From positions 1-64,000 of the forward strand of contig CAYVCX010000004.1 of NCBI GenBank assembly GCA_964450435.1: a stretch of DNA of 64,000 bases. The letters run 5' to 3'. How positions within the stretch are numbered: position 1 is the stretch's first letter; each line of letters begins with the position of its first letter. Positions 7,734 through 17,480 of the stretch are shown piece by piece. The notes below the pieces were generated by a model. It was given only the letters and a program-made list of their open reading frames with translations. It was not told the origin of the DNA and ran no database searches. The position numbers and the translations under genes are program-made. This DNA comes from SKLM01 sp964450435 (GTDB lineage: Bacteria; Chloroflexota; Anaerolineae; B4-G1).

Positions 7734-8920
7734 ACTGCCTGAGGGCTCTAAAGGGGCGGAGGAATGGGCTGGCGCGTTGCGCTGTCTTGGTCGGGTTGCT
7801 GCTGGCGCCGCTGATGTCTGTGGCCGGAACGTACAGCGGTCGGCCTTCCACCGTAACCGTAGTCGGCGACGTAAGGAATGGGACCCCTGATGGAGGAGTC
7901 CCGGAGGATCTGACGGTCGCGCTGCATGTCTTCTCCGGGACCGCCGAAAGGAGTGTGCATACAACGACGTTGGGGTCCGACCGGACCTTCGAGTTTAGAG
8001 ATGTGGAGGTTGAAGAAGGTCAGACTCTCGTCGTGCGAGTGGTATACGGTGGAGTCACATACGTCTCTGATTTCTGGACAGTCGAGGCGGGCCAACGCGA
8101 AGCGGAAGTCCCTGTATTCATCTACGAGACGACGGAGGATTCGGAACAGGTTGCGGTCGGTCAGCTACATGTCTTTGTGGACAGGCGGGGAGAGCAAGTC
8201 CAAATCGGGCAGTACTGTCTCATCAGCAACAAGGGCACGCGGACGTACGTGGGGCTCCCCGGCTCGGTGACCGGGACCCGGGAAACGTGGGCTGTCGAAC
8301 TGCCGGAAGGGGCTGAGAACTTGCAGGTCGATGGAGGGAACCTGGGAGGACGGTTCATAGCGCTCGAGGATGGTTTCGCGGACACGAGAGCGGTGCCGCC
8401 AGGCGCTATGAGCGTTGAAGCCTCTTTCAGCTATGAGCTGCGGCATCGCGAGAGGCTTCTGGTTGAGCAGGTCTTCGACGTGCCTGTGAACTCTGTCGTC
8501 CTGGTGGTGTCTGGGCAGGACCTGGCTCTGGAGGGTGCTGTTCTGTCTCCGGAGGGCGCGCTGGAGACGCAGAACGGACCGGCCGAGGCCTACGTAGCGG
8601 GCCCGTTGGCCGCCGGTGAGCCGCTGCGTTTCCTGATCGTTTCTACCGAAGCGGATGCCTCCAGGACGCTGTTGGCTGGCCCTGTGGATGGCCTGGCTGT
8701 GGGTTTGATGGCGCTGGGAGTGGCCGGTGTGGCGGTCTACTGGCTGCTGCGCCCGGTGTCGCCCGGACCCGTGCCGGCGCAGGCCTGCCCGGGTGTCGAG
8801 GCCATAGCCGCCCTGGACCGGGACTTTGACAGAGGGAACATGCCAGAGACGATGTATCGGGAGAGACGCCGGGCGCTCAAGGAGCGTGTGCGCGACTCCT
8901 TGTTGGATGCGCGCCGGTGA
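7730..8920 (+). CDS. secreted/membrane protein of unknown function in the ccm operon
   Basis: 396 residues. There is an N-terminal signal or anchor segment (about residues 16-33). A long, beta-rich, acidic extracytoplasmic region follows and resembles carboxypeptidase-regulatory or Ig-like sandwich domains. One membrane segment lies near residues 325-343, and a short cytoplasmic tail ends in a helical segment (ALDRDFDRGNMPETMYRERR). GTG 7730 overlaps the previous stop, and its own stop overlaps the ccmA start, so it is translated with the ccm genes. I cannot name a family. Position suggests a role in apocytochrome delivery or complex assembly. Confidence 0.65.
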   Translation: MNCLRALKGRRNGLARCAVLVGLLLAPLMSVAGTYSGRPSTVTVVGDVRNGTPDGGVPEDLTVALHVFSGTAERSVHTTTLGSDRTFEFRDVEVEEGQTLVVRVVYGGVTYVSDFWTVEAGQREAEVPVFIYETTEDSEQVAVGQLHVFVDRRGEQVQIGQYCLISNKGTRTYVGLPGSVTGTRETWAVELPEGAENLQVDGGNLGGRFIALEDGFADTRAVPPGAMSVEASFSYELRHRERLLVEQVFDVPVNSVVLVVSGQDLALEGAVLSPEGALETQNGPAEAYVAGPLAAGEPLRFLIVSTEADASRTLLAGPVDGLAVGLMALGVAGVAVYWLLRPVSPGPVPAQACPGVEAIAALDRDFDRGNMPETMYRERRRALKERVRDSLLDARR

Positions 8921-9615
8921 TCGAGGTCCGGCAGCTCAGGAAGTCTTTCGGTCCGCGAATTGCCCTGAGCGGAATCGATCTCTCGATAGGCGAGGGTGAC
9001 TTCGTGACGGTGATAGGGCCCAACGGTGCGGGTAAGACTACGCTGCTCCGTATTCTGGCCACGCTGAGTCGCCCGAGCTCGGGGACGGTCCGCATTGCAG
9101 GGTTGGATCCCAATCGCCAAGGGAAGCGAGTTCGGCGTCATATTGGCTTTCTCTCCCACCACACGCTGCTGTACGATGATCTTACCGCTGAGGAGAATCT
9201 GCGCTTCTACGCCCGAATCTATGACGTGGATGAGAACTCGAGCAGGATCGGCGATCTCCTGGAGCGGGTGGGTTTGGGGGAGCGGCGGCGCGAGCGGGTA
9301 CGTGCCTTCTCTCGCGGGATGAAGCAGCGGCTTGCGGTGGCCAGAGCGGTGCTTCACCAGCCCAAGATCTTGCTGCTCGATGAGCCGTATAGCGGGCTTG
9401 ACCCGCAAGCTGTCGTGACGTTGACGGATCTGTTGGTGGAGTTGGCCGGGGAAGGTTGTGTGATTGTGCTCGCGACGCATCGTATCGCTCGCGGGCTGGC
9501 TGTGGGGCGGAGGGTGTTGATTCTCCATCGTGGGTGCCTGGTCTATGATCAGCCCCGAGCGGGCATCTCGCCTGAGGGTTTCGTTGATACCTACGGGTCC
9601 ATCACGGGCTCGTAG
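8917..9615 (+). CDS. ccmA: CcmA, ABC transporter ATPase of cytochrome c maturation
   Basis: 232 residues with the ABC ATPase motifs in order: Walker A GPNGAGKT (about 36-43), a signature-like FSRGMKQRL, and Walker B ILLLDEP. CcmA works with CcmB and CcmC to release holo-CcmE from CcmC at the expense of ATP. It is the cytoplasmic subunit. The start is a GTG overlapping the previous stop codon by four bases. Neighbouring ccmB and ccmC support the CcmA call over a generic ABC ATPase. Confidence 0.9.
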   Translation: MIEVRQLRKSFGPRIALSGIDLSIGEGDFVTVIGPNGAGKTTLLRILATLSRPSSGTVRIAGLDPNRQGKRVRRHIGFLSHHTLLYDDLTAEENLRFYARIYDVDENSSRIGDLLERVGLGERRRERVRAFSRGMKQRLAVARAVLHQPKILLLDEPYSGLDPQAVVTLTDLLVELAGEGCVIVLATHRIARGLAVGRRVLILHRGCLVYDQPRAGISPEGFVDTYGSITGS

Positions 9616-9636
9616 CCGGGGTCCAAGGTCGGAAGA

Positions 9637-10308
9637 TTGAATTTCCTGCGCCAAGTGCTGGCGATCGTGCGTAAGGACATCGCAGCTGAACTGAACACGA
9701 AAGAGGTGGTCAGCGCAATGCTGGTCTTCTCTGCTGTGGCGTTGTTAACTTTCAGTTTCGCGCTGGATCTACGCGGGGACATAGCACCAGCCGTGGCGCC
9801 GGGCGTGCTGTGGGTGACCATTGCCTTTGCAGGGACACTGGGCCTGAGCCGCTCGCTGGCTCGCGACCAGCAAGACGGCTGTATCGACGGACTCCTGCTG
9901 GCACCGATGGATCGGGGAGCGATATTCTTGGGCAAGGCCGCGGGAAGCCTGCTTTTTATGGCCGCGGTAGAGGTGGCGCTACTGCCGTTGTTCTCGGCTT
10001 TGTTTGATGTGCCGCTGATGCAGCCGAGGGTGATGGCGGTGCTGTTGCTCGGGACGTCGGGGTATGCCTCGGTGGGTACGCTCTTGGCGGCCATCGCCGT
10101 CAATACACGGGCGCGAGAAGTTATGCTGCCTGTGTTGCTGCTGCCACTGGCCGTGCCGGTTCTCCTTGGCGCTGTTCAGGCCACGAGCGGCCTGGTTGAG
10201 GGAGCAACGCTGGGCGAGGTGGCGGGCTGGATCCGCATATTGGTAGTATACGACTTGATGGTCACGGCTGTCTCGCTGCTGACCTTCGGCTTCGTGGTGG
10301 AGGGGTAG
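9637..10308 (+). CDS. ccmB: CcmB, membrane subunit of the CcmAB transporter
   Basis: 223 residues, hydrophobic, with about six membrane segments and the N-terminal pattern of CcmB (VRKDIAAELNTKEVVSAML). It pairs with CcmA, and the CcmABC complex frees haem-loaded CcmE. The best start is a TTG at 9637, which follows a GGAAGA ribosome-binding-like stretch; no ATG or GTG gives a better N terminus. It sits 21 bases after ccmA and 17 before ccmC. Confidence 0.88.
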   Translation: MNFLRQVLAIVRKDIAAELNTKEVVSAMLVFSAVALLTFSFALDLRGDIAPAVAPGVLWVTIAFAGTLGLSRSLARDQQDGCIDGLLLAPMDRGAIFLGKAAGSLLFMAAVEVALLPLFSALFDVPLMQPRVMAVLLLGTSGYASVGTLLAAIAVNTRAREVMLPVLLLPLAVPVLLGAVQATSGLVEGATLGEVAGWIRILVVYDLMVTAVSLLTFGFVVEG

Positions 10309-10325
10309 GGGAAGGTGAAGCTAAG

Positions 10326-11027
10326 ATGGGCGATTTGATCCGGCATTCATCACGGCTCTTACTCACCGGCGTGAGCGCGTTGTTGCTGCTTGCGGCATTG
10401 GGTATGGTTTTCCTCTACGCGCCTCGGGAGGCAACCATGGGCGAGGTGCAGCGTATCTTCTATTTTCACGTCGCTTCGGCGTGGGTCGGGTTCTTCGGCT
10501 TCTTCGTGACATTCGTGGCGGGGATCGGCTTCCTGATGAGCGGAAGACGTGGATGGGACATCATGGGGCTCTCATCGGTTGAGGTGGGCTTGACCTTTAT
10601 GACAATGGCCGTGGTCACCGGCGCGCTGTGGGCGAAGGCTGCCTGGGGCACCTATTGGACCTGGGAGCCACGGTTGACAATCTCGGCCGTGCAGCTGTTC
10701 ATATACGTTGCATACGGGATGCTACGGGAATCGGTGGAGAGCTCCGAGCAAAAGGCACGCTTCGCTGCTGTGTACGGCATTGTGGCCTTCGTCACTGTGC
10801 CTCTGTCCTGGTTCGCAATTCGCTGGTGGCGAACAATTCACCCGGTCATCTTGACGGGCGCCGAGGGGATGCACGTGACGCCCCGGATGGCGCAAACGCT
10901 ACTGGCTGCTGTTGCGGCCTTTACCTTGCTGTACGCAACGTTGCTCTGGCTGCGGATGTCGCAGGAACGGGCAAGGGACGAGTTGAATCGGGTCCGACTC
11001 AGGATGGGGCGCCGGCCAGGCGCTTAG
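10326..11027 (+). CDS. ccmC: CcmC, haem-handling membrane protein
   Basis: 233 residues with six predicted membrane segments and the tryptophan-rich haem motif WGTYWTWEPRLT starting at Trp107. CcmC presents haem to CcmE on the outer face of the membrane and is part of CcmABCD. A good ribosome binding site (GGGAAGG) precedes the ATG. The order ccmA-ccmB-ccmC-ccmD is the classical one. Confidence 0.92.
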   Translation: MGDLIRHSSRLLLTGVSALLLLAALGMVFLYAPREATMGEVQRIFYFHVASAWVGFFGFFVTFVAGIGFLMSGRRGWDIMGLSSVEVGLTFMTMAVVTGALWAKAAWGTYWTWEPRLTISAVQLFIYVAYGMLRESVESSEQKARFAAVYGIVAFVTVPLSWFAIRWWRTIHPVILTGAEGMHVTPRMAQTLLAAVAAFTLLYATLLWLRMSQERARDELNRVRLRMGRRPGA

Positions 11028-11048
11028 TTGATGGTCGAGGAGGTGGGT

Positions 11049-11198
11049 ATGTCCGTTCATCTGGTGGCTGCATACGCCGTGTTTTGGAGCTTTACGTTCC
11101 TTTTGGTGGTCTCTCTGTGGAGCCGTCAGAATAGGATTGAGGGCGATATAGGGGCTTTGAAGGAAAAACTTGAGGAGACTGAGTCGTTAGACAGCTAG
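11049..11198 (+). CDS. ccmD: CcmD-like small membrane protein
   Basis: A 49-residue protein: a short N terminus, one membrane segment (about 5-24), then a charged helix (RQNRIEGDIGALKEKLEE). This is the CcmD layout, as is the pattern AAYAVFW. CcmD stabilises the CcmABC complex and helps release holo-CcmE. ATG 11049 is preceded by GAGGAGGT at ideal spacing; an in-frame ATG at 11031 has no such site. It lies directly after ccmC and closes the operon. Confidence 0.8.
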   Translation: MSVHLVAAYAVFWSFTFLLVVSLWSRQNRIEGDIGALKEKLEETESLDS

Positions 11199-11520
11199 GC
11201 GGCGTCGACGATCGCGCTGGCAAGCCGACGGGCCCTTTGGAAGCGCGCCAGAGAGCGGCTGATGGTGAACCGCTGGCGCCAGCGTGTCGAAGAAGGAGAG
11301 AGGGCGGACAGTCTCGCATTTTGATCGCAGGATTCCTTGTGGTATACTTGAATCCGGGTGATGGAGTGGGCTTTCCAAGGTCTTTGCGATGAAGGGTCTA
11401 CGGCAGGCAGGACCGAACCGCCGTTGACCGCACCTACGGGGAGCTGGAGAACATAGCCCTGGCTCTTGCTCTGCATTAGGAAGCTTGACAGGCAGAAGGA
11501 CGAGGACGGAGAGGACAGAA
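11199..11520. other. intergenic region between ccmD and the TPR gene
   Basis: About 320 bases with no convincing gene. Open frames here on the minus strand look like shadows of the TPR gene and carry no family signal. A promoter for the TPR gene is seen at 11321-11348. Confidence 0.5.
11321..11348 (+). promoter_or_regulatory. sigma70-type promoter for the TPR protein gene
   Basis: TTGATC (11321-11326) and TATACT (11343-11348) are 16 bases apart. The coding start at 11522 leaves a leader of about 165 bases. Confidence 0.5.
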
Positions 11521-11521
11521 C

Positions 11522-13825
11522 GTGGGGCGAAAGCGACGGCGTTTCGAGAAGGCGATGTGTACAGCAACCGACGCTGCGTGGGACGGGAACTGGCGTGAGG
11601 CTATTGAAGCCTACGAGCGGGCGCTGGACCATTTCCCCGAGGACGTTGATGCGCTTGCTGGCCTGGGCATGGCGTGCTCCAGCGTGGGACGAATGGAAGA
11701 GGCACTGGACGCGTACCGACGTGCCAGCGACCTGGAGCCTGATGATCCTGTCTTGCTGGAGCGGATTGGAGAGGTGCTGGAAGAGTTGGGCCGGGCTGAA
11801 GAAGCGACAGAGGCCTATCTTGCCTCTGGGAAGTGCTACATCGAGCAACAGCAGGCCCCGCGTTTGGCGCTTGGGTGCTGGCAGGCTGCTGCTCGGTTGT
11901 GTCCCAGGTGTGTGGAAGCGCACGTCGAGCTGCTGAAGCACTATCAGCACGAGGGCGAGACTGGGAAGGCTGTCGACGAGTGCTTGGACTTGGCTCGCAT
12001 CTACCGCGATCAGGGCCGTCTCACCGCCGCCATTCGGATTTGTCGGTACGCTCTCCGGATGTCACCAGGCAATTCCCGGGCGTTGGCCGCGCTCAACGAG
12101 CTTCAGGGTGAAGCGCCCCGGGAGGAAGAGGGCGGTCTGGAGTCAGAGTCAGAGCGGGAGATGCTGCGACAGATGGACTTGTCCAAGGGTGCTCCACTGG
12201 AGTTTGAGGTCGCCGGGAGGGATGGGGGTGAGGTGGAGAATGGCAATCCCGCAGAGTTAACGCGCCGGAGGGCGCTGAGGGACCTCGCCGAGCGTATCTT
12301 CGACGAGAACAGGGAGGCTACGTCACAGGACGAGGGAGTGAGCAAGGAGGCGATGGACGCACTCCTCAGCAAGGCGATGGATCTCCAGACCCGGGGAAGG
12401 GCCGAAGAAGCGATTAAGTTGTACGAGAGGGTGATCCAGGCAGATGGGGATTGCCCCGCGGTGCGCTTCAACCTTGGGATGCTGTATCGGGAAACGCTGC
12501 GGTTTGCTGAGGCCCTGGCTCATTTCGAACGCGCTGTAGCCGAGCCAGACTACAGGCTGGGCAGCCATTTTGCTATGGCGGAGTGTTATCGAGCGAGCGG
12601 TCGGACCGATGAGGCGCTGACGCAGTTCATCGAGGTTTTGCGGATCTTGGATCTGGGTACGGCGGAGGCCGGACACGTAGATGAACTCAACAGCCTGTAT
12701 GAGCGCAATGGCAGCGGAGGCCTGATCGGGGACGGCCAAGCGAGGGGGTTTGTCACCTCTCTGGCTGCGTTTTTCAACGAGGCGGGGTGGGAAGCCAAAG
12801 TCAGACAGGGACGCCAGCGACTCGACGGGCTTAGCGAACAGGGGCCTGTGATAAGTCTGGTGGAAGCAATGGGTGTGCGCGATTGGGAGCGCATCCTGAA
12901 GTCTCTGGCCACATCGCAGGAATACGCCAGACACGGCCTGGTTTATACGGCTGCGGAGGAGTGTCACTTCGCCCTTGAGTCTGCACCTAACTACTTGCCT
13001 ACCCATCGGCAACTGGCAGAGGTGTCGCGCCAGATGGGCAGGGTGAAAGAAGCGGTGAGGGCGTTTGTGGTCATAGCGAAGACGTATGAGGTGCGCGGAA
13101 CTTGGATCCAGGCGGCCGGGATATACGAGCGGGCTCTAAGGCTGGGTCCCATGGACACTGCTGTGAGGGCCAGCCTGATCCAGATGCTTGTCAGGCATGG
13201 AGCGATCGAGCGAGCATTGAGGCATTACCTTATTCTGGCTGACAGCTACTACCACCTCGCACAGCTAGGGCAGGCTCGTGAGACCTACGAGGAGGCGCTT
13301 CAGCTGGCGCAGCGGACCGAGGACACGCAAGAGTGGAAAGTTCAGATTCTGCACAAGATCGGCGACATCGACGTGCAGCGTGTCGACTGGAGAAGCGGAG
13401 TGTCTGTCTATGAGAGGATTCGGGACTTGGCGCCCAAAGACGAGCGGGCCCGGCTGGCGCTGTTGGAGCTGTATTACCGGCTTGACGAACCGCAGAAGGC
13501 CAGGAGGGAGTTGGAGGAGGTTCTGAACGTTCGTCGGGAGGAGGTGCAATTGGAGCACTTCCTGAGGGTCCTGGACGAGATGGTAGATCGGTGGCCCGAG
13601 AAGATCGATCTCCGGGCGGGAGTTGCCCAGGCCCGTCTTGATGCAGGTCACACAGAGGAGGCCTTGAGGCATCTCGACAAACTTGGTGATCTGCAACTCG
13701 ATGCTGGGCAGATGGACGAAGCGGCAAGCACCATTCGCGCCATCATAGCACTGGATCCACCCGATGTTGATGACTACAGGGTGCTCCTTGAGCGCATAGA
13801 TACGGGGCCCACAGGGGCTCACTGA
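11522..13825 (+). CDS. tetratricopeptide-repeat protein
   Basis: 767 residues made almost wholly of TPR-like helical pairs. Clear units lie at about residues 15-85 (DALAGLGMACSSVGRMEEALDAY) and again at about 275-360 and 465-760. An acidic, Ser/Glu-rich linker lies near 195-270. No signal peptide or membrane segment is seen, so it is probably a cytoplasmic scaffold. Such proteins hold complexes together, and no partner can be read from the context. The start is a GTG after a GGAGAGGA stretch; an ATG 33 bases further in is also possible. Confidence 0.8.
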   Translation: MGRKRRRFEKAMCTATDAAWDGNWREAIEAYERALDHFPEDVDALAGLGMACSSVGRMEEALDAYRRASDLEPDDPVLLERIGEVLEELGRAEEATEAYLASGKCYIEQQQAPRLALGCWQAAARLCPRCVEAHVELLKHYQHEGETGKAVDECLDLARIYRDQGRLTAAIRICRYALRMSPGNSRALAALNELQGEAPREEEGGLESESEREMLRQMDLSKGAPLEFEVAGRDGGEVENGNPAELTRRRALRDLAERIFDENREATSQDEGVSKEAMDALLSKAMDLQTRGRAEEAIKLYERVIQADGDCPAVRFNLGMLYRETLRFAEALAHFERAVAEPDYRLGSHFAMAECYRASGRTDEALTQFIEVLRILDLGTAEAGHVDELNSLYERNGSGGLIGDGQARGFVTSLAAFFNEAGWEAKVRQGRQRLDGLSEQGPVISLVEAMGVRDWERILKSLATSQEYARHGLVYTAAEECHFALESAPNYLPTHRQLAEVSRQMGRVKEAVRAFVVIAKTYEVRGTWIQAAGIYERALRLGPMDTAVRASLIQMLVRHGAIERALRHYLILADSYYHLAQLGQARETYEEALQLAQRTEDTQEWKVQILHKIGDIDVQRVDWRSGVSVYERIRDLAPKDERARLALLELYYRLDEPQKARRELEEVLNVRREEVQLEHFLRVLDEMVDRWPEKIDLRAGVAQARLDAGHTEEALRHLDKLGDLQLDAGQMDEAASTIRAIIALDPPDVDDYRVLLERIDTGPTGAH

Positions 13826-13894
13826 TGCACGGGACTTGTGGACGGCCGCGTATGTCCCCAGGCGTAGCTACCTGCCGAGTGGGATCCTTCTGAG

Positions 13895-14731
13895 ATGGCT
13901 GAATTATTCTGGTATCTTCAGAGACTGGGGTGGATAGACGTTGTCGACATTCTGCTCGTAACCTCTGTCTTCTTCTGGCTTTTCTATCTTGTCCGAGGCA
14001 CCCGAGCTGTCCCTCTACTGCGCGGCGTCATCTTCCTGGCCATCGTGGTGGTGCTGTTAAGTGGGTTCATAGATCTGCGCGCCTTCGGATGGTTGATCCA
14101 GAGGGCTCTGCCCGCCCTGCTGGTATCGGTCCCGGTCATCTTTCAGCCAGAGCTGCGGCGCGCGTTGGAACAGCTGGGGCGACCGGGGACATTACTTGCA
14201 TGGAAGACCGGAGAGAGGGAGCAAATAGAACTGGCCCTGTCGTCTATCACGCAGGCCGCGGAGACTCTAGCGCAACGTCATAAGGGTGCTCTTATCGTGT
14301 TAGAGCGGCGGACCGGGCTTCAGGAGTTCGTCGAGAGTGGCGTGAAGCTGGACGCCGTGATCTCGTACGAGCTGTTGTTGACCATTTTCGACCCGCACAC
14401 TACGTTGCACGACGGGGCGGTGATTGTCCGTGAAGGGCGGGTGCTGGCTGCCGCTTGCGTTTTGCCTCTTTCCACGGCGTTTCTGGCTGACCGTCAGCTG
14501 GGTCTTCGACATCGAGCAGCTATCGGCGTCACCGAGGAAAGCGACGCTGTCGCTGTGGTGGTCTCTGAGGAACGAGGTGCCATCTCGATCGCCCACAATG
14601 GACGGATCATCCGAAACCTTGATGCCAAGAGGCTGCAGAAGGTTCTGCTTGCGTTCTATCAACCTATGCTTGAGGGGGGGTGGGTGCAGCGAATTCGGCG
14701 GGTGCAGCAGGCGGTGAAAGGAGGCTCGTGA
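13895..14731 (+). CDS. cdaA: CdaA, membrane-bound diadenylate cyclase
   Basis: 278 residues: three N-terminal membrane segments (about 15-80), then a DisA_N/DAC catalytic domain. The two active-site motifs are intact, DGA at 173-175 and RHR at 205-207. The enzyme joins two ATP molecules into cyclic di-AMP, a messenger for osmolyte balance and cell-wall control. The gene overlaps the next one (cdaR) by GTGA, the usual pairing of cyclase and regulator. Confidence 0.93.
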   Translation: MAELFWYLQRLGWIDVVDILLVTSVFFWLFYLVRGTRAVPLLRGVIFLAIVVVLLSGFIDLRAFGWLIQRALPALLVSVPVIFQPELRRALEQLGRPGTLLAWKTGEREQIELALSSITQAAETLAQRHKGALIVLERRTGLQEFVESGVKLDAVISYELLLTIFDPHTTLHDGAVIVREGRVLAAACVLPLSTAFLADRQLGLRHRAAIGVTEESDAVAVVVSEERGAISIAHNGRIIRNLDAKRLQKVLLAFYQPMLEGGWVQRIRRVQQAVKGGS

Positions 14732-16005
14732 AACAGGCGGCGCGCTGGCTGATGAATCATCTCCCCCTGATGATCATGGCCCTGGTCCTGGCTATGTTGG
14801 CCTGGTTCGTGGCGGTTGAGCAGTCAGATCCGACCATTGAGAGACGTTATCCTCAGCCCATCCCTGTAACAGCCGTGGATGTCCCAGAGGATCTGATGAT
14901 CGTGGGAGCGTTCGACGAGGAAGTGTACGTTACGGTCCGTACGACACAGTCTGTGTGGGATACACTGAGAGTATCGGATTTTGGGGCGATGGTGGATCTT
15001 GGTGATTTGGATAGAGGAGCTTACGAGGTAACGGTCGACGTTGACGTGGACAAGGAACCGTTGAGAATCACGGACGTAGACCCCGCGCGGGTGACCGTCC
15101 AGCTCGATTCGAGGACAACCCGCGGTGTGCCCGTTCGGATTGAGACCGAGGGGCAGCCAGGGGTTGGGTACGTTGCCGGGACGGAACGTGTGGAGCCGCG
15201 CGAGGTGACCGTGACAGGGCCCACGAGCTACGTTACCAGAGTGGTGGAGGCCTTCGCCACGCTTTCGATCCAGGGAGCGCAACAGGATGTGGAGCAAGCG
15301 GTGGCTGTGCAGCTGAGGGATGAGGAAGGAAACCCCGTTCCCAGTGTGTCGGCGAAGCCGGAGACTGTGGACGTGCGGATCCCTGTCGAGCCGACAGGGT
15401 ATCACGCTACGCTAGCCGTCAGGGCGGTTCTTACAGGAGAGGTGGCCTCCGGTTATCGCATTACAGACATCTCCATTGATCCGCCGACTGTGACCGTATT
15501 TGGCGATCCGGACGATCTGGCGGCCCTTGAGCAAGGTTTTGTCGAGACGAGACCAATCGTGGTGGACGGGGCCACGGATGATGTGGTGGTCCGGCCGGGG
15601 CTCAGCGCGCCTCCGACGGTGACGGTGGTGCCAGGGACGGAGGTGCGAGTCCGTGTGTCTATCGAAGCCATTCAGAGCAGCTTGACTATCACCAGCACGC
15701 CGGAGATTCGAGGGTTAGAGCCGGGCTACACGGTTACGGTCTCGCCAGGTGCCGTGGAGGTGATCCTCAGTGGGCCGCTGCCCAGACTGCAACTTCTCAC
15801 AGCCGATGACGTGCGCATCGTGCTCGATCTGTTCGAACTGCCGGTAGGGTCACACCAGGTCGAGCCAGAAGTGATTGTGCCGGAAGAGATAATCCCGCAG
15901 GGGGTGATACCGGCGACCGTCCAGGTGAGGATATCGGAGACCATCGATCTGACACCGACCCCGGAGGCCTCCACAAAGCCAAGGCCACGAGCATGGCAAT
16001 TGTGA
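14728..16005 (+). CDS. cdaR: CdaR/YbbR-domain regulator of CdaA
   Basis: 425 residues: one N-terminal membrane anchor (about 10-28) and about four YbbR repeats in the extracytoplasmic part. Repeated V-x-V-x-G-P/P-x-x-V-x-V segments such as VTVTGP and VTVFGD are visible. CdaR binds CdaA and tunes its activity. GTG 14728, overlapping the cdaA stop codon, is preferred over an in-frame start 48 bases upstream inside cdaA. Confidence 0.88.
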   Translation: MKQAARWLMNHLPLMIMALVLAMLAWFVAVEQSDPTIERRYPQPIPVTAVDVPEDLMIVGAFDEEVYVTVRTTQSVWDTLRVSDFGAMVDLGDLDRGAYEVTVDVDVDKEPLRITDVDPARVTVQLDSRTTRGVPVRIETEGQPGVGYVAGTERVEPREVTVTGPTSYVTRVVEAFATLSIQGAQQDVEQAVAVQLRDEEGNPVPSVSAKPETVDVRIPVEPTGYHATLAVRAVLTGEVASGYRITDISIDPPTVTVFGDPDDLAALEQGFVETRPIVVDGATDDVVVRPGLSAPPTVTVVPGTEVRVRVSIEAIQSSLTITSTPEIRGLEPGYTVTVSPGAVEVILSGPLPRLQLLTADDVRIVLDLFELPVGSHQVEPEVIVPEEIIPQGVIPATVQVRISETIDLTPTPEASTKPRPRAWQL

Positions 16006-16006
16006 C

Positions 16007-17479
16007 ATGTCGCCGGTGAGTGCGACAAACCAGGGGAACGCCCGCGCGCGGGAGGGCGGCCGGTCTGCCTGGCCGATGGTTGCACTGGTGGGACGGCCCA
16101 ACGTCGGGAAGTCCACGCTTTTCAATCGGGTAGTAGGGCGCCGCATTGCAGTGGTCCACGAAGCCCCCGGCACGACGCGGGACCGATTGTACGCGGATGC
16201 GGAGTGGAACGGCCTTCCGTTCACCGTGATAGACACCGGCGGGCTGGAAGTGCTACCGGAGACGGTTGCGTCTGGTCGGCGTCCGGGCCCTGAACGCGTG
16301 CTGACACAGGATTCAGCTCCCTATATCAGCATGATGCGGACTCAGGCAGAGTTGGCGCTGCAGGAAGCGGATGCGATCATCTTTGTGACGGATGCCATTG
16401 GCGGCCTAACCGCAGGCGACCAGGAGGTGGCCGACGTCCTGCGCAGGGCTGAATGCCCGGTATTCGTGGCGGCCAATAAAGTGGACAACCGGCGTCTCGA
16501 GCACGAGGCGATGGAGTTCTATGCTCTTGGTCTGGGACGGATCCATCCGATCTCTGCGCTCCACGGTCTTGGCATTGGCGATCTCCTGGATGAGGTGGTC
16601 GAGGCTCTCAGAGAAGGGATGGAGGCGGATGAGGCCGCGCGTAGAGGACCCGGGAGCACGGAAGACCGCGTCGAACTCACGATTGTTGGGCGCCCGAACG
16701 TCGGCAAGTCCTCCCTGCTGAACAAGCTGCTTGGGGAGGAGCGAGTGATCGTCAGCCCGGTGCCGGGTACCACGCGTGACGCTGTGGACACCTTCCTGGA
16801 ATGGGGCGGGACCCCGATTACCCTTGTTGACACAGCTGGCATTCGGAGGCGAGGGAAGATTGCTCGAGGTGTCGAGTACTACAGCGTGGTGCGTGCGCTC
16901 CGCGCCCTTCGCCGATCAGACGTGGCACTTCTGGTCATCGATGGGTTTGAGGGGGTCAGAGCTCAGGATACGCACATCGCGGGAGCGATTCTAGAGGAGT
17001 GGGCCAGCGTTGTCGTGCTCATTAACAAGTGGGACCTGGTGGAGAAAGACGCCAATACGATGACCGAGTATGCTCGGTGGGTCCGAGAGAGCTTGCAGTT
17101 TCTGGACTACGTTCCGGTGCTGTTCATCTCTGCGCTGACGGGGCAACGTGTGGACCGGGTGTTGCCCACCGCTCTCGAGGTGTGGGAGGCGCGGTTTGAT
17201 CGAATCGCGACCGGTGAACTGAACCGGATTGTCCAGGACGCAGTGGCCCAGCATGCGCCTCCGAGCAAGCGCGGGCGGAGATTGAAGATCTACTACGCCA
17301 GCCAACCCGAGGTCGACCCTCCGACGTTTGTCTTTCACGTCAACGATCCCAGCCTGGTACATTTCAGCTATGAGCGCTATCTGGAGAATCGGCTGCGGGC
17401 GGCGCACGAGTTTCGCGGAACTCCGCTACGACTGCTATTCAGGCCCCGCAAGCGGTCGGGATCGGGAGTGAGGCGCTAG
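16007..17479 (+). CDS. der: Der (EngA), tandem GTPase for 50S ribosome assembly
   Basis: 490 residues with two Era-like G domains and a C-terminal KH-like domain, the Der layout. Both domains show GRPNVGKS P-loops (first near residue 28, second near residue 229), DTGG or DTAG switch II motifs and NKVD/NKWD specificity motifs. Der helps mature the large ribosomal subunit. ATG 16007 follows the cdaR stop by one base but has no clear ribosome binding site. An in-frame ATG at 16076, right before the first P-loop, is the alternative. Confidence 0.93.
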   Translation: MSPVSATNQGNARAREGGRSAWPMVALVGRPNVGKSTLFNRVVGRRIAVVHEAPGTTRDRLYADAEWNGLPFTVIDTGGLEVLPETVASGRRPGPERVLTQDSAPYISMMRTQAELALQEADAIIFVTDAIGGLTAGDQEVADVLRRAECPVFVAANKVDNRRLEHEAMEFYALGLGRIHPISALHGLGIGDLLDEVVEALREGMEADEAARRGPGSTEDRVELTIVGRPNVGKSSLLNKLLGEERVIVSPVPGTTRDAVDTFLEWGGTPITLVDTAGIRRRGKIARGVEYYSVVRALRALRRSDVALLVIDGFEGVRAQDTHIAGAILEEWASVVVLINKWDLVEKDANTMTEYARWVRESLQFLDYVPVLFISALTGQRVDRVLPTALEVWEARFDRIATGELNRIVQDAVAQHAPPSKRGRRLKIYYASQPEVDPPTFVFHVNDPSLVHFSYERYLENRLRAAHEFRGTPLRLLFRPRKRSGSGVRR

Positions 17480-17480
17480 A

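Noticed and set aside
8737..9654. A 305-codon minus-strand open frame over ccmA.
   Set aside because: Complement of a clear CcmA gene; composition is random-like.
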